Positions 48,667 to 60,267 are shown, counted from the stretch's first letter. The stretch: DNA of 64,000 nt from Diphasiastrum complanatum (GCA_029204225.1 CM055095.1:30413586-30477585); one strand, 5' to 3'. Made by a program: numbers and translations. Notes: generated by a model from the letters alone, not told the origin.

Positions 48667-51600
48667 TTGAAGGAGGAATTTACATTTGTGGGTGGACGAC
48701 ATACAAGTATGGAAAGGAGCTTCCATGGGGCAACCCCCAAGATTGGTTCAAGATTATTATTCCTATCCGGAAACATCGCGGGGAGGAAGTCAGATTTCAT
48801 GATCGACTCCGGAGCTTCACATAACTATATTTCAAGGAGCGTAGTGGAACAGTTCAGCTTGCCGACCAGAAATGTAACATCAACGCTCAAGGTAGAAACA
48901 GCAAAGGGAGCACTGGACGCAGACAAAGCAACATTGAACATCCCGGTGCAAATTGGGAGATGGAAGGCTAAACTTAGCTTTCTGATTTTAGAGATGGATG
49001 CCTTCGATGTAATTTTGGGCCTTCCCTGGCTAAATGAACATTGTATTGCAGTTTTGGGTAGGAGCTCAAACTTGGTTCTCTTGGATTACAAGGGACAGAT
49101 CTGTATGACAAAAGCTCTGCCTGGAGGGAACGCGAAGGGCACCGATATTGAACAAAATCTGGTTGCTGCATCTGTGATTAAAAGCATGGCGAAAGGGAAA
49201 AGGTCAAAGTGCTTTCTTTGTATCTGCAGAGAGGTTCTAGAAGGGAAAAACGCACAACAGAAAAACTTGCCAAAGGAGGTGGCAAATTTGCTAGAGGAAT
49301 TTAGCGATGTGTTTCCAGAAGAACTCCCAGCTAAGTTACCTCCTCGAAGACCAGTGGACCATAAGATTGAGTTGGTACCAGGAACAGAACCAACTTCACG
49401 AGCACCTTATAGGATGTCCCAAGAAGAGTTGGTGGAACTGAAATGACAACTTGGTGAATTGATAGACAAAGGATTCATTAGACCCAGTGCTTCGCCTTTT
49501 GGAGCCCCTGTACTATTCGTGGAAAAGGCGGACAAGACACTGCGGATGTGTGTGGATTACCGCATGCTCAACAAGGGTACCATCAAGAACAAGTATCCCA
49601 TGCCTAGAATTGATGACCTGTTCGACCAGCTCAAACATGCCAGATATTTTAGCCGAATAGATCTTAGATCTGGATATTACCAAATTCGAATAGCTAAAGG
49701 CGATGAGCACAAAACAGCTTTTCGAACACTGTATGGGAGTCACGAATTCAGGGTGATGCCGTTCGGTCTAACAAACGCACCAGCCAATTTTTGCACGTTG
49801 ATGAACAACATTTTTCAAGACTGCTTAGATGAGTTTGTCATTGTGTACATCGATGACATCTTGGTGTTTAGTCGTAGCCTCAAAGATCACATTAAACATT
49901 TAAGGACTCTCCTCCAACGATTAAGGAAGAACAGCTTGTTCGCGAAAAGAGAAAAATGTGAATTTGTGGTAGAGGAAGTTGATTTCCTTGGACACGTTAT
50001 AGGCTACGGACGAATTCGGATGGATCCTAAGAAGATCAAGACTATCTTGGATTGGCTGACTCCTAAAACTGTTCATGGCATTAAATCCTTTGTGGGCTTA
50101 TGTAACTTTTACAGGAGATTCATTGAGGCATTTAGCAAAATTGTGGCACCACTGTTGGAGCAGACCAAGACTCATCTGAAGATGACATGGACACCGGAAT
50201 GTGAAGCAGCGTTCCAAGAACTAAAACGACGGATCACTCAAGAACCCATCCTTGCCTTATCGGACTTTAGCAAACCTTTTGAAATACATACAGACGCGTC
50301 GAACTTTGCTATTGGGGCCGTGCTGATGCAAGACGGAAAACCTGTTGCATATTTTTCAAAGAAATTGAGTGACGTAGAGCGACGATGGCCAACTCATGAA
50401 AAAGAAATGGTCGTAGTAGTTCAAGCAGTGGAGCATTGGAGACATTATGTGGCAGGAAAACCCTTTAAGGCGTTCACTGATAATGTATCACTCGAGTACT
50501 TCTCATCCCAAGGTATGCTCACACCAAAGCAAATGCGATGGCAAAACTTTCTCTCAAAATTTAATATAGACATTGTACACACGGCGGGAAAGAACAATGT
50601 GGTGGCGGACGCACTAAGTAGATAGGAACACTTGATGGCAACAGTGACAACTCAGGTGACTGACCTACTCCAAGAAATCAGGGAGAATTATGGTGCAGAT
50701 GCGTTGGCGAAGGACTTAATGATCGAATTCCAGCTGGGAAAGCCTCATAAACATTTCACTTGGAAAGATCAAATGGTTGTTTATAAACAACGCAGAGTAT
50801 ATGTCCCAGACAACATCAACCTGAGGAAGAAAGTCTTGCGAGAACATCATGACGTACTAGCCGCCGGACATCCAGGGGTGAATCGCATGTATGAACTTCT
50901 CAAAAGAGGCTTCTATTGGCCAGGTATGTGGGCAAACGTTGAATCCTATGTGCAAACATGCCCGACATGTCAACAAGTAAAGGTGGAACCGCTAGCTCCA
51001 GCAGGACTACTCCAACCATTACCGGTACCAGCATACCCATGGAATTCGGTGAGCATGGATTTTATTGTTCAACTACCACGGTGCCAAGGCTTCGACTCAA
51101 TTTATGTGGTGGTTGACCGCTTTTCAAAGCAAGTTCATCTAGTACCAACTAAAAGCTCAGTGACAGCTGAAGAAGTGGCAAGGTTATTTTTCAAATGTGT
51201 CTTCAAATACCATGGCCTGCCTAGAACGATTATTTCTGACCGAGACACCAAGTTCGTCGAAAAGTTTTGGACTTGTCTATTTCGCCTTGTGGGAACTGGA
51301 CTGAATTTCAGCACTGCATATCACCCTCAGACAGATGGGCAAACGGAACGAGTCAATCGACAGATTGAACAATATTTACGAAATTATGTCGCTTGGGACC
51401 AATCCGATTGGGTCAACTACTTGGATATTCTCGAGTTTGCACATAACAACCAAGTGAACAGATCTACTGGAAGGGCACCCTTCGAGATAAGCAATGGTCG
51501 GCTACCGATTGTTCCAAGCTCTTTTCTTACAGGCGTGCAGGAAACACCAGTACCTATTGTGGAGGAATTCATCAATGAGTGGCACACAAAGCTGACAGAG

Positions 51601-51852
51601 GTGAAGTCATTTTTAGAGCAGTCACAAAGGAGTATGGCAGCTGACGTAAACCCACATCGACGAGAACTGAAATTTGAGGAAGGTGATCAAGTATGGCTGA
51701 ACACAAAGAACATTGCGTTACCAAAAGGTTTTTCTCATAAGTTCGTTCGACCTTATGCGGGACCATATTATGTCACCAAGAAGAACCAACGCAATAGCCA
51801 TTTTCCCAGATCGGCACACACAGCACTACCTGGCGACATGCCTCCTACATAA
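48667..51852 (+). pseudogene. Gypsy pol: protease, RT, RNase H, integrase
   Basis: Protease DFMIDSGASHNYIS (about 48800; DSG triad intact) and VILGLPWL (about 49010). RT spans 49459-50100 with [27 protein letters not shown] and YIDDILVFS (about 49846). RNase H has [20 protein letters not shown] (about 50285) and VVADALSR. Integrase has its HHCC zinc domain (HH...HPG...CPTC, about 50845-50970) and a DDE core with MDFIVQL, ISDRDTKF and GQTERVNRQ. The C-terminal GPYYVTKK block ends in a stop at 51850, with the usual last part altered. A TGA at 49444 and a TAG at 50623 interrupt one frame; both look like C-to-T changes. The first ATG is 48667; no gag precedes it. Confidence 0.93.
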
Positions 51853-52082
51853 ACATTCATGGCCATTCTAAAGTTCAAGGAACTTCCAGGTATCTTTCTT
51901 AAAGTTTGTCAATAAATCACTTGCAGCTTTACACAGGTTTTACGTAAGTGAACTTTATCTACACTTTTCCTGTGCTACTGCCAATGTATTTTTTGATTCA
52001 AAGTTGTTAAGGCCGGTGAATTAAGCCCGTGCCATACGTCCTAGGTCTAGTTTGGCCCTGATGAGGACATCAGCTTTTTCAA

Positions 52083-52094
52083 ACGAGGGGAGGA
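52083..52094 (+). other. Polypurine tract of the young gypsy
   Basis: ACGAGGGGAGGA directly before the 3' LTR start TGTTGTAAAGC. Confidence 0.9.
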
Positions 52095-52978
52095 TGTTGT
52101 AAAGCTGACTCAGGTGCACCCAGCGTGCCCTGTAAGACTCTAAGGGGTGACGCTCCCTAAGGTCCCAGAGCAAGTTAGAACGTCAAGGACTGAGCCTCCG
52201 ACCTGTGGTGAGCCAGTCAAGTAGTCACAAGTCATGAGCTAGCTCTGGAGCTCGAGTCATGGCCTAGTCAGGAAGCAAGTTGATTCTGCCACCGGGACGA
52301 CTCTCGGGACCCATGTCTGGGAGCCAGACTGATTCTGCCAGGCTTGCCAGGCTTAATCAGCAAAATAAAAACTAAGTCCCAAAAAGCGTGCTTTACTAGA
52401 AAGCACTATGTTTCAGAACAGAGGGGGTGCGCCGAATCACAGAAGAACTATAGGGGGAGTCCGGCAGACAGAAACTTGGGCAGCTCAACCAGCGCCAGGA
52501 ATCCAGTCGCCAGGTCTCAGCTCCCTCTACCAGCACGAGCCAGGCACAATGCCCAGCACGTGTTGGTGGCCCCGAGACCGGTCAGTCTATGTATGAATGT
52601 AACCTCTTCCAAATCTAATAAAGTTGATCCTTGGGGATGATTACCATTTCGGTTTCGCCTCTGGGACTGGTCCAAGTGGAAGGACCCTTACTACAACCTT
52701 TTTGCGTCGCTGGCGCCTAAGGGTCCCTGTCATCGACATGGGGCTTGCCGCTATGCCAATCGGTCAGTTTGGCGACCACTATGCCTTGGGTTTCATGTGT
52801 GGCTTGTCTTTGCCTTTGGTTACCTTTTGGGGACGGATTCTGAGTTGGCTTTCGGGTCGGTTGGGATTCCAGTTTTCTTAAGTCTGAATGGTTAAGCTTG
52901 TTACGTTTCTGAGTTGGCTTTTACGTAAGTGCATGAACCCGCTCAAGTCCCAGCACCCTTTGAGGCGCCGGAGCAACA
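52095..52978 (+). repeat. 3' LTR of the young gypsy (884 bp)
   Basis: Same ends as the 5' LTR (TGTTGTAAAGC...GGAGCAACA). It lacks a 34-bp stretch found in the 5' copy. GCTTG follows immediately. Confidence 0.95.
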
Positions 52979-53084
52979 GCTTGTTACCTTGTGGGACTTG
53001 TGAACATGTCGTTGACAATTTCACTAGTCTTTGTCTGAAGATAAGTTTGAACTTTTTGGCAAAAATTCCACTTTCAAGAGAGAG
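52979..53084 (+). pseudogene. Copia element, part 4: end of RNase H
   Basis: After the target duplication the copia reading resumes with LLPCGTCEHVVDNFT and SEDKFELFGKNSTFKRE, the usual C-terminal region of copia RNase H. It ends in the purine run AAGAGAGAG before a possible LTR start TGTTCACTGC at 53085. Together with the parts at 40690, 41912 and 46051 this completes one interrupted copia. Confidence 0.8.
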
Positions 53085-53640
53085 TGTTCACTGCAGCCAG
53101 CAGCCTATGTCCCAAGAGGGTTACCATGTAGTCAACTTCTTTTAGTTGCGAGCCACGTTCAGGCCTGCCTGCCATATCATGCAAACTATAGTTTAGTCGC
53201 CCATCAAGTTCTCTGTGTGAATGTTCTATGGTGAATGCTTTTACAGTTTCTTTGAGTTAGCTTCTTTTATCTATCATTCTTGAGATCCTAAAAATCTCTA
53301 CAGTTTGAAGGTTGCCCTTTAGAAAAAGTTTGAAAACTGCCTTTTGACGGTACTACCTTATGTTTGGGCCGCTATTATGCTCTTTCAATGCCCTTCAGGC
53401 TTCAGGATTGTTTTACTTGTCCTTGAAGGCTGATGTACCAGGCATTGGGCCCATGTGTACATAATTGTAAATTTGCCATTAGTATGCTAGTTTGGGGTCT
53501 CACACCTAGTTAGGTTGTCAACAAAAATAAAACTAGATATGGTAAGGGATAATGGATAAGGGCAGCTAATTGAATGCAAAATTCTAATTATCAATATCAC
53601 AGATGAATACGTAGCCACAAATCCTTATTTTCCTGATCTT
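53085..53640 (+). repeat. Possible copia 3' LTR
   Basis: It begins TGTTCACTGCAGCC after the purine run. The right end is unknown and no second copy exists in the window. Confidence 0.35.
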
Positions 53641-54151
53641 CTTGAGGTCTTCTTCAGTATATTTTGTGAGTATAGTCAATGACACACAACTTCACAAGTG
53701 TCATCGTATCGTGAATGAGGAAGGACCCCAACAACCAAAGGGTGAGACCCGAGACATATAGCACTTTCGGAATTCCTGTATCCTGCTAACCAAATGGCAA
53801 TGAGCTCCAGCAACAAAAATACACGAATGACAATCAACGAAATTCTTCTCAAATGTGCAACTCCTTATTTAACGCGTCATGCATACAGAAAAAGATCATC
53901 ATTCAGATTAAAGTTCATCCCCATATTGGAGCTAACCTGGTAAGCAATCCTCCTACGAGAGCTATCCAATCTCAATTTGCAACTTCGAAATGCCTAAAAC
54001 AGCTCTGCCCAGTATTCATAGTGACGAGCTACGGCCCAGGTGTACCTTAAGAAACTACGCATTTACAGTTTTCCATAGGAACAGAACATCAAATAATAGA
54101 CAATTCAAGAGAATGCGAGAGCAGGGAGATGAGGAGATGATAAGAACTAAC
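53641..54151. other. No recognisable gene
   Basis: Mixed sequence. If the COMM-like exon on the minus strand is real, following exons could lie here, but I could not identify any with confidence. Confidence 0.4.
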
Positions 54152-54247
54152 CAAACGCATGAGCACAGAAGGGCGGAGAACTTTATTTGCCGAACTGGTG
54201 GACAAGGTAGCGTCCACTCGCCACTGCATATCGCGTAATTCCTGCAT
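54152..54247 (-). CDS. COMM-domain-like exon
   Basis: The minus strand from ATG (54247) encodes 32 residues, MQELRDMQWRVDATLSTSS followed by ANKVLRPSVLMRL, and ends exactly at a GTTAGT donor (54151-54146). WRVD..LSTSS....L.PSVLM recalls the start of the COMM domain of COMMD proteins, adaptors of the Commander endosomal-recycling complex. The match is by eye and covers only the first third of the domain. Upstream is an AG-rich run instead of a normal acceptor, so the exon start (ATG or AG at 54248) is uncertain. It could be a live gene's exon or a relic. Confidence 0.4.
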
Positions 54248-54480
54248 CCCCTTTCTCTTTCTCTCTCGCTCGCTCGCTCGCTCTCGCTTTGACTCTCTCT
54301 CTCTCTCCTTCCTTCCTGGAATTGCTTCTGCTCTTACGAGCACCTCTCTTTGGATTCATTGGATTCATTGCCTTTTTGGTTCTTGATTGAAGGTTTGCCT
54401 TTACGCCATTTTGGCTCACCCGCCCCCGCACACACACACACAAAGACAACGCAAAATGATGGATGTGAAACTTAGGGTGA

Positions 54481-54905
54481 CTACATTGCTTGGCAAGTCT
54501 CGAATTTAAAACTCAGTTCTCCCATCGATCCACCGATGAGAAATGGGTTTCTCTCTCTTTCAAACTTACGTTTGAGTTGTGAGAGTTTGTTATAGCCTTC
54601 CATAGCTTGGGCCCGTAGAGTTGTATCATCTTTGAGTGGCCCAAACACATGGGAGCTATGAGACAACCATTGAGTGCGTTGCCACTCCTCCACTCGTGCT
54701 GGATGTTGAGACGTCGTCATTGTTGCTCTATAATAAATTCTTGCGACAATTAACTGGTCTTGGCATTTTAAATTGGAGAAAGAGGTGTTGGGGTCGAAAA
54801 ACAAGGAACGGTCCCAATGGAACTCGAGAGAACTTAGGAAAGAGAGTTTCTTACAATTTACGGCCGCTTGGCGCACTGTGGGGTCAATTGAGTGGCGGTG
54901 CTTTG
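54481..54905 (-). pseudogene. Fragment with FFDPNT...DQLIVARIYYR block (possibly GAUT-like)
   Basis: An open frame of 131 codons from 54876, with readable sequence slightly upstream (HSIDPTV). It contains LEFHWDRSLFFDPNT, QDQLIVARIYYRATM, HPARVEEWQRTQWL, LKDDTTLRAQAMEGYNKL, then a basic helix. The first two blocks recur at 18550-18815. DQL.VAR.YY followed by a helical stretch recalls the region upstream of the GT8 domain in galacturonosyltransferase-like proteins. No glycosyltransferase domain is present here. Family assignment is inference from limited similarity. Confidence 0.4.
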
Positions 54906-54985
54906 TGAAGAATTGCTACAAGGCGTACTGGAAATTCACCGTCGTGGGATGGGGAGAAGGAAGAGATCTATGCATAGATACTTGA

Positions 54986-55424
54986 TAATTCTGAATAAGG
55001 GGCATTTCAATGGATTCCGAGAGAGTTCAGGACAGGAGCACCTTACAAGGAAGGAGCCTTTGTAAATAATCATTTTTGTAATCAATTTTGTTTAATTAAT
55101 GGCCCAAGCATGGCATCATGCTTGTATAAGTCCATCTTGAAGAGCTAGTTTGTAGTTAGGCCCCAGTTCGGCATCCTGCGATTATAAGTCCAACTTGTGG
55201 TGCCATTAGTCACTAGGGACAATATGTGATTCATTAAAACACGCTCTTTAGTTTAAAAATATTGTTCACATTCAAGCTACATTGTGTTTCTAGTTTCTAG
55301 TTTGACAATCTCCACTAGTGAGACAGCTATGCTCTCCATGTGAATGAACAATCTCCTTTTTAGATGAAAAATTTTCATTTGTGGGTGAGTTTTTCTCTCC
55401 TCGAACTTAAAAATTCTCCCTATA
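54986..55424. other. No recognisable gene; TATAAGTCC motifs
   Basis: GGCATC(A/C)TGC..(G/T)TATAAGTCC appears near 55109 and 55170, and again near 56148 as GTATAAGCCC. These look like promoter parts of an LTR or other repeat. Confidence 0.35.
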
Positions 55425-56030
55425 TGGATGAGCATCAAGATTGTCAATTAGATTGGATATAGTAAAGATGTCATATTTGATGAAGGAAATATTCCAAAGG
55501 TTGATGTTGATGTTGATAATGGATCTAACACTCTTGGTGATGGTGATGGTGATGGTGATGGTGATGGTGATGGTGATGGTGATGGTGATGGAGATGATGT
55601 AGATGCTTCTACAAGTCAAAACCCAAGGAGAACATCAAAACAAAGGACAAAGCTATCAAGACTCACATACGATGAGAAGGGCAAGAAAGTTGTATAAGGT
55701 ACAAACAATGCTTTTCTAATTTATATTTGATGAACCTACTTGTGTAGAGGATGCAAGGCAAAAGGAGTGGATCCCAACAATGGATCATGAGTATCAAGCT
55801 CTTATGAACAACAACACTTGGAGGTTGGTGAAGCTTCCACAAGAAAAGAACGCAATTGAATGCAAGTGGATCTTCAAGGTGAAGACAAATCAAAATGGAT
55901 CTATCAACAAGTACAAGACAAGGTTAGTGACAAAAAGATATGCTCAAGAGAATGGAATTGACTATGATGAGATCTGGTTATTTGCACTATATCTTAGGAA
56001 TAGAAGTGAGTAGGGCTTCAAAACTAATTT
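55425..56030 (+). pseudogene. Copia pol fragment with deleted RT core
   Basis: DVIFDEGN (end of integrase region) is followed by a (GGTGAT)n-coded Gly-Asp run and RRTSKQRTKLSRLTYDEKGK. RT then starts with WIPTMDHEYQALMNNNTWRL, KNAIECKWIFKVKTNQNGS and GIDYDEIW. At about 55988 the reading jumps to YILGIEVSRASKTNF, a motif well downstream in copia RT. The part with the catalytic YVDD has therefore been deleted (roughly 0.5 kb by the usual spacing). The hexanucleotide run is 55535-55590. Confidence 0.85.
55535..55590. repeat. (GGTGAT)n hexanucleotide repeat in copia pol
   Basis: About nine perfect units, coding for alternating Gly and Asp in the copia linker before RT. Confidence 0.95.
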
Positions 56031-56729
56031 CATTTTGTTGGGCACTTAGTGGGTCCCGCCACTAAAAATATTGTATGGCCAAGGCTTGCCAAGTGGGCCC
56101 CACCACATTACATTGTACAGTTAGAGTAATAAGTGTGAGGGCATTGGCATCCTGCGTGTATAAGCCCAACCCAATGAGCACAAGTAGCAAGTTGTAATTC
56201 CTAGAAATAAGCGACTTGGGCCCTAAAAGTGTAAATAAAAAATGTAGAGGCCCAAAGTCACAAACTCAAGTTGCAAATAAGGAATCTAATCTTGGTCAAA
56301 GGCTGACTCACATAGTTCATGTGACTTACTTTGTGCTAATGTTAGAACCATTAGATTAGATTTGTGCTAATTTGAAAAGCTTGGATTAGAATTCTTGCCT
56401 CAATGCAGTGGCCAATCAGATTGAAGGAGGCACAATGCCAGTGACAAAAGACTCGGTTGGAAACTTTATTGGTCACGCATGCCATTATGAACTGAGCCTT
56501 CATTGACATTTTAAAGACAAAGCATTGTTCTTCCAAAGACCTTGTCCTGAAAATCTACTGCCATAAAAGAAGTCATACATTGAATTCTTCTTTAGGTGTA
56601 GAAGACTGTCCAAACCATCTCCTAAAGGCATCATTGTGTTCTTGGAGACCATCTGACATAATCTGACACATATACCACAAATTCGGACTTATTTCGAAGT
56701 TCACAAAAAATAAATGTTAAAACAAATAT
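56031..56729. other. Unassigned, LTR-like start
   Basis: It starts TTGGGCACTTAGTGGGTCCC after the copia fragment and has a TATA-like GTATAAGCCC near 56158. Minus-strand open frames (FVFKMSMKAQFIMACVTNKV) have no known domain. Confidence 0.3.
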
Positions 56730-56945
56730 TTCATTTATTAAGGACGATGTACCTTCGGTTCTGAACAAGAGAAATCAACTCTTCCAAAAAGTTTCCAAGT
56801 TTCAAATCCTTGATAACCTCATTTTGCTTTAATACTACAAAAGGCTAGGACACAATAACATGAGCCATTGTATCATGTGAATCATTCACAAGCATCAAAC
56901 CATCAGTGTCATGAACAATGTTCACTTTTAAGACATTAGATCATA
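56730..56945 (-). pseudogene. Possible RPA1-like OB-fold exon
   Basis: The minus strand reads VLKVNIVHDTDGLMLVNDSHD, TMAHVIVS, a stop, then KDLKLGNFLEELISLVQNRRY. The arrangement (D..H..MA, then L..G....L..LVQNRR) recalls the N-terminal OB fold of replication protein A large subunit, which binds single-stranded DNA. The similarity is weak, and the stop shows this piece is not functional. It may have been carried by an element. Confidence 0.25.
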
Positions 56946-57784
56946 TTTTTGTGGATACATGACAAGTTTGACAAGTTGAAAATTTTAAGTTATAAGATAC
57001 AAAAGTATTTTGACACATTTGAGAACCAAATTTTGAGTAAAAACACTATTTTAGAATATTTTTTGCAGCCTCCAAACATAGCACATCGATGTGCTAATCG
57101 AGACAAGAAAAAAAGAATTGAAACCTCCAAAGATGGCACGCCGACATGCTACATGAATCAACCAGCAAAAGAAATCTGGCTAATTCGCTAAAAGAATTAC
57201 GAATTCTCTTTCGTATCTACAACTCAGCTTCAAATATTATTGCCTAGCATGCCGGGGTGCCATCTTTGGAGGCTACAAAAGAAAAATTAATTTCAAATCT
57301 TCTTAGTTTGGGATTTCACTATGGGATATTTAACTATATACCAAACCACAATTCTAATAATAAACATTCAACTAATGGCATAAAAAAGGTAGCACACCAT
57401 GTGCTATCTTTTTGTTGAATCATGGTAAGAAAGAAACTCACAAAACTCTCAAAAAATTTACTCGCAAAATGCCAAGGCCCATTTAGGTAGATTGTTCAAG
57501 TAGCTTATGGAAGAGTGAGCATATACGAATGAATAAAAGTCTTCAGAAAATAGAAACACATGAGTAGGAGTAAGATTAACTCTATGACTCCCCCTTCATA
57601 TTACCGCTAGGAACTTGAACAAAAGTTTAGCACATTTACCAAGATAGCATGCCTCTCCTTAGATAAGGGTTTTGTTAGCAGGTTTGCCAACATTCTGTCA
57701 ATATGACAATAAATCATTTTAACTTACTTTTTCTCTAAAAAATGAAATTGCATTTCAATATGCTTAGTTCTAGAGTGAAAGCAT
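56946..57784. other. No recognisable gene
   Basis: AT-rich. GCCTCCAAA(C/G)AT and its complement flank 57066-57285 and may form a loose inverted repeat. Nothing coding is supported. Confidence 0.4.
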
Positions 57785-58263
57785 GGTTTATTTAGATGTT
57801 AATTGGGGAGGAAGTATAGATGATAGGAAATCTATTACAATATATGTCCTTCATTATTGCGATAGTTGTTTTTTTGGTCTAGTAAGAAATAATGAACTCC
57901 TGCAATCTCCACTACTATAGCAAAGTATAATGCTCTATGTTTGGCTACACTTGAGACTACTTGGCTACATCATATCCTTTCAAAATTTGGTTCATCTCAA
58001 AGGAAAACTACTCCAACTTATATGATAGCTCTAGTGACATTCAACTAGTAAAGGATCTTATTTTCCATGCACACACATCACATCAAGGTCAAATATGACT
58101 TTTTACAATGAAAGCCACTATCTAAATAAATTGATTTGATGCATTGCATGAGGACTAAAGAGCAACTAGTAGTCATATATACAAAGCCCCTTTCTAGAGA
58201 GGAATTTGAGTATCTTAGAAATAAATGTCTTGTTTATGAGATAAATTAAAGCTTAAGAGAGAG
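57785..58263 (+). pseudogene. Copia RNase H fragment
   Basis: DVNWGGSIDDRKSITIYVL (RNase H start, about 57796), SSKK and AKYNALCLATLETTWLHHIL in a shifted frame (about 57885-57985), and at the end YTKPLSREEFEYLRNKCLVYE (about 58180-58240). Then stop, purine run AGAGAGAG and a TGTTAAAG LTR start. RT is missing. It may be the downstream part of the 55425-56030 copia, separated by inserted DNA. Confidence 0.75.
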
Positions 58264-58800
58264 TGTTAAAGCTAAGAACCCCAATTTATTATCTCTCATA
58301 GGACTCTTTAATGGTATTTTGGAGGTAGCTTACTTAAGGTTATATAGCAGGTAGTCTAGTGATGGCTGCATGATGCCCCAATGACAAGGACACTCATCTC
58401 ATGATGGGTAACCAAGCCTTTCATAGTTAGCCCTAATAAACTCTACTTGTACGACATTCTATTTGGTCAAATAACATATTCTAGCTTTGTTGATGATTGC
58501 ATTTAGATCTCTATACTCAAGTTTTCTTCTGCAAATAAATACAAATACAATTTGTACATTGGTTACTGAAGGCATTTCTATATAAATACACAACCTGACT
58601 ACTTTTTTTTGTTTTCTCAAACTAGATACTTTTATTATTGACTTTAAAGTGTACCATTCAACCATGTCAAACTTGGTTGAGAAAGGGGACTGTTTATATT
58701 TAAGAGACTTTTTCAAAGAAAAATTGAAAAAGCTAGGAGCCCAAGTATGATCATGGCAAGGAAATCTATCAAAAAAGACCAAGGCATGTCATCTTAACCA
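58264..58800 (+). repeat. Possible copia 3' LTR
   Basis: It begins TGTTAAAGC after AGAGAGAG. The right limit is a guess; no second copy is seen. Confidence 0.35.
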
Positions 58801-60267
58801 TAAATTCCATGAAAGAAGAGCTCTAGTAATATCCTAGTTCAACTAGTTAGACTCATTCTCAAACATGAAATCATCAAGTCCCAACTCAAGGACATATACC
58901 AAATCTACCATATGCTATATTTTTTCAATATGCCTCATCATTAAGTCAATCAATTTGAGGACAATTGCTTGAAGATGGTAGCTAGTTGGAAATTAAAATT
59001 GGGTCTTGTAGAACAACAATACTTATTCTATCCAACTAAGTTATGATATGTTGACAACAAGTCTAGAATTTCACCCCAGTCTTTGCTTAGAATTTTAGAT
59101 AAACACATGTTTTGATATAACCAAAAAGGATTTTTCAATCTTTTTAAATTTAAAAAAAGCCCTCATCCATGACAATACCATTTAGTTTGACTTTTTGTCT
59201 TGCTTTTTTATTTTGGAAAAAGAAAATACTTTAAAAAAAGCTATTTTTTTAGCTTTAAAATGAGGTAATGCTACATAATCCAACATTCAAATGATAATTA
59301 ATCATCATGAACATGTAGTGAACTATCTTATGCAACAAGATCAATGCTAACTATAGTAATGTGCTATGTTTGCTTTGTCCCCTTAATAATATGCATGTCT
59401 TATCTTGACATACAAAGTTTATCTATTTTTAAGCAAGGATCTAACAGTCACACAAAGAACGTGAGCATGTTATCAATGTGCTTTACAATGAGCTTCAATT
59501 ATATATTATGAGAATATCAATGATGTATTATGAAAAACATATAATGCAAAGATTTCTTTTGGAGTTAGAAATGGATCACTTTAAAAAAAAAACTTTAAAA
59601 TGGCTGCACGCATGCACTTACATTCTGATACATGAACCAAAAAATAAAAAAATAAAAAGTAAAAACTCTCATCCATTTATGAGAATGTTTTATTTGATAA
59701 TGCATTCTACTAGACATTTGAATGGAAAATAACATGAAGGTGAGTATCTAGAACCAATGAACAAATTATTGTTTTATGCTATTCTATATTTTACTTATGG
59801 GTTCAATTTTTTCAAATTCACTAACAATAATAATTATTAATGTGTTGTAAAGAAGGTTCCTCATTTGTCAAGGATTTCAAATGTTTAACATCGTTTAGTG
59901 CTATGTGTAATCTAGTATTGACATGTTTATACAAAGTTCAAGAAAAGAATCAAAGAATAATTTACTTCCTGCAAATGGAACTCGACAAAAGTAACATGTT
60001 TAAATCACACATTCAAGCTAATGAAATCAAGTCAAAAAGATGCTACAAAACCTTCATAATTGTTTCCTCTTTCACATTCAATGTTCACATGAAATTTATT
60101 AACATTCAACTATAGTAGTCATACTAATCCATTATATATAGAATGTAAATTGCACAATTGTAGCCTAAGAGTAACATAATGTCACCTTACATAGGAAGCT
60201 CAAACCTCAAGAAATATCTACAAGAAATTGGTGCATCACTCATGGAAGCCAAACTAACAACCAAATA
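58801..60267. other. No recognisable gene
   Basis: AT-rich DNA with chance open frames (for example 59478-59732 and 59840-60115) lacking any domain. Confidence 0.5.

Larger units (their letters stand above)
47053..52978 (+). mobile_element. Young Ty3/gypsy element with two LTRs and 5-bp target duplication
   Basis: The 5' LTR 47053-47970 and 3' LTR 52095-52978 are nearly identical. The 5-bp target duplication GCTTG is exact on both sides (47048-47052 and 52979-52983). A primer site follows the first LTR and a polypurine tract precedes the second. Between them lies a pol region with protease, RT, RNase H and integrase in gypsy order. The element sits in the RNase H region of the copia element, whose reading continues on both sides. 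No gag is recognisable. Confidence 0.95.
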
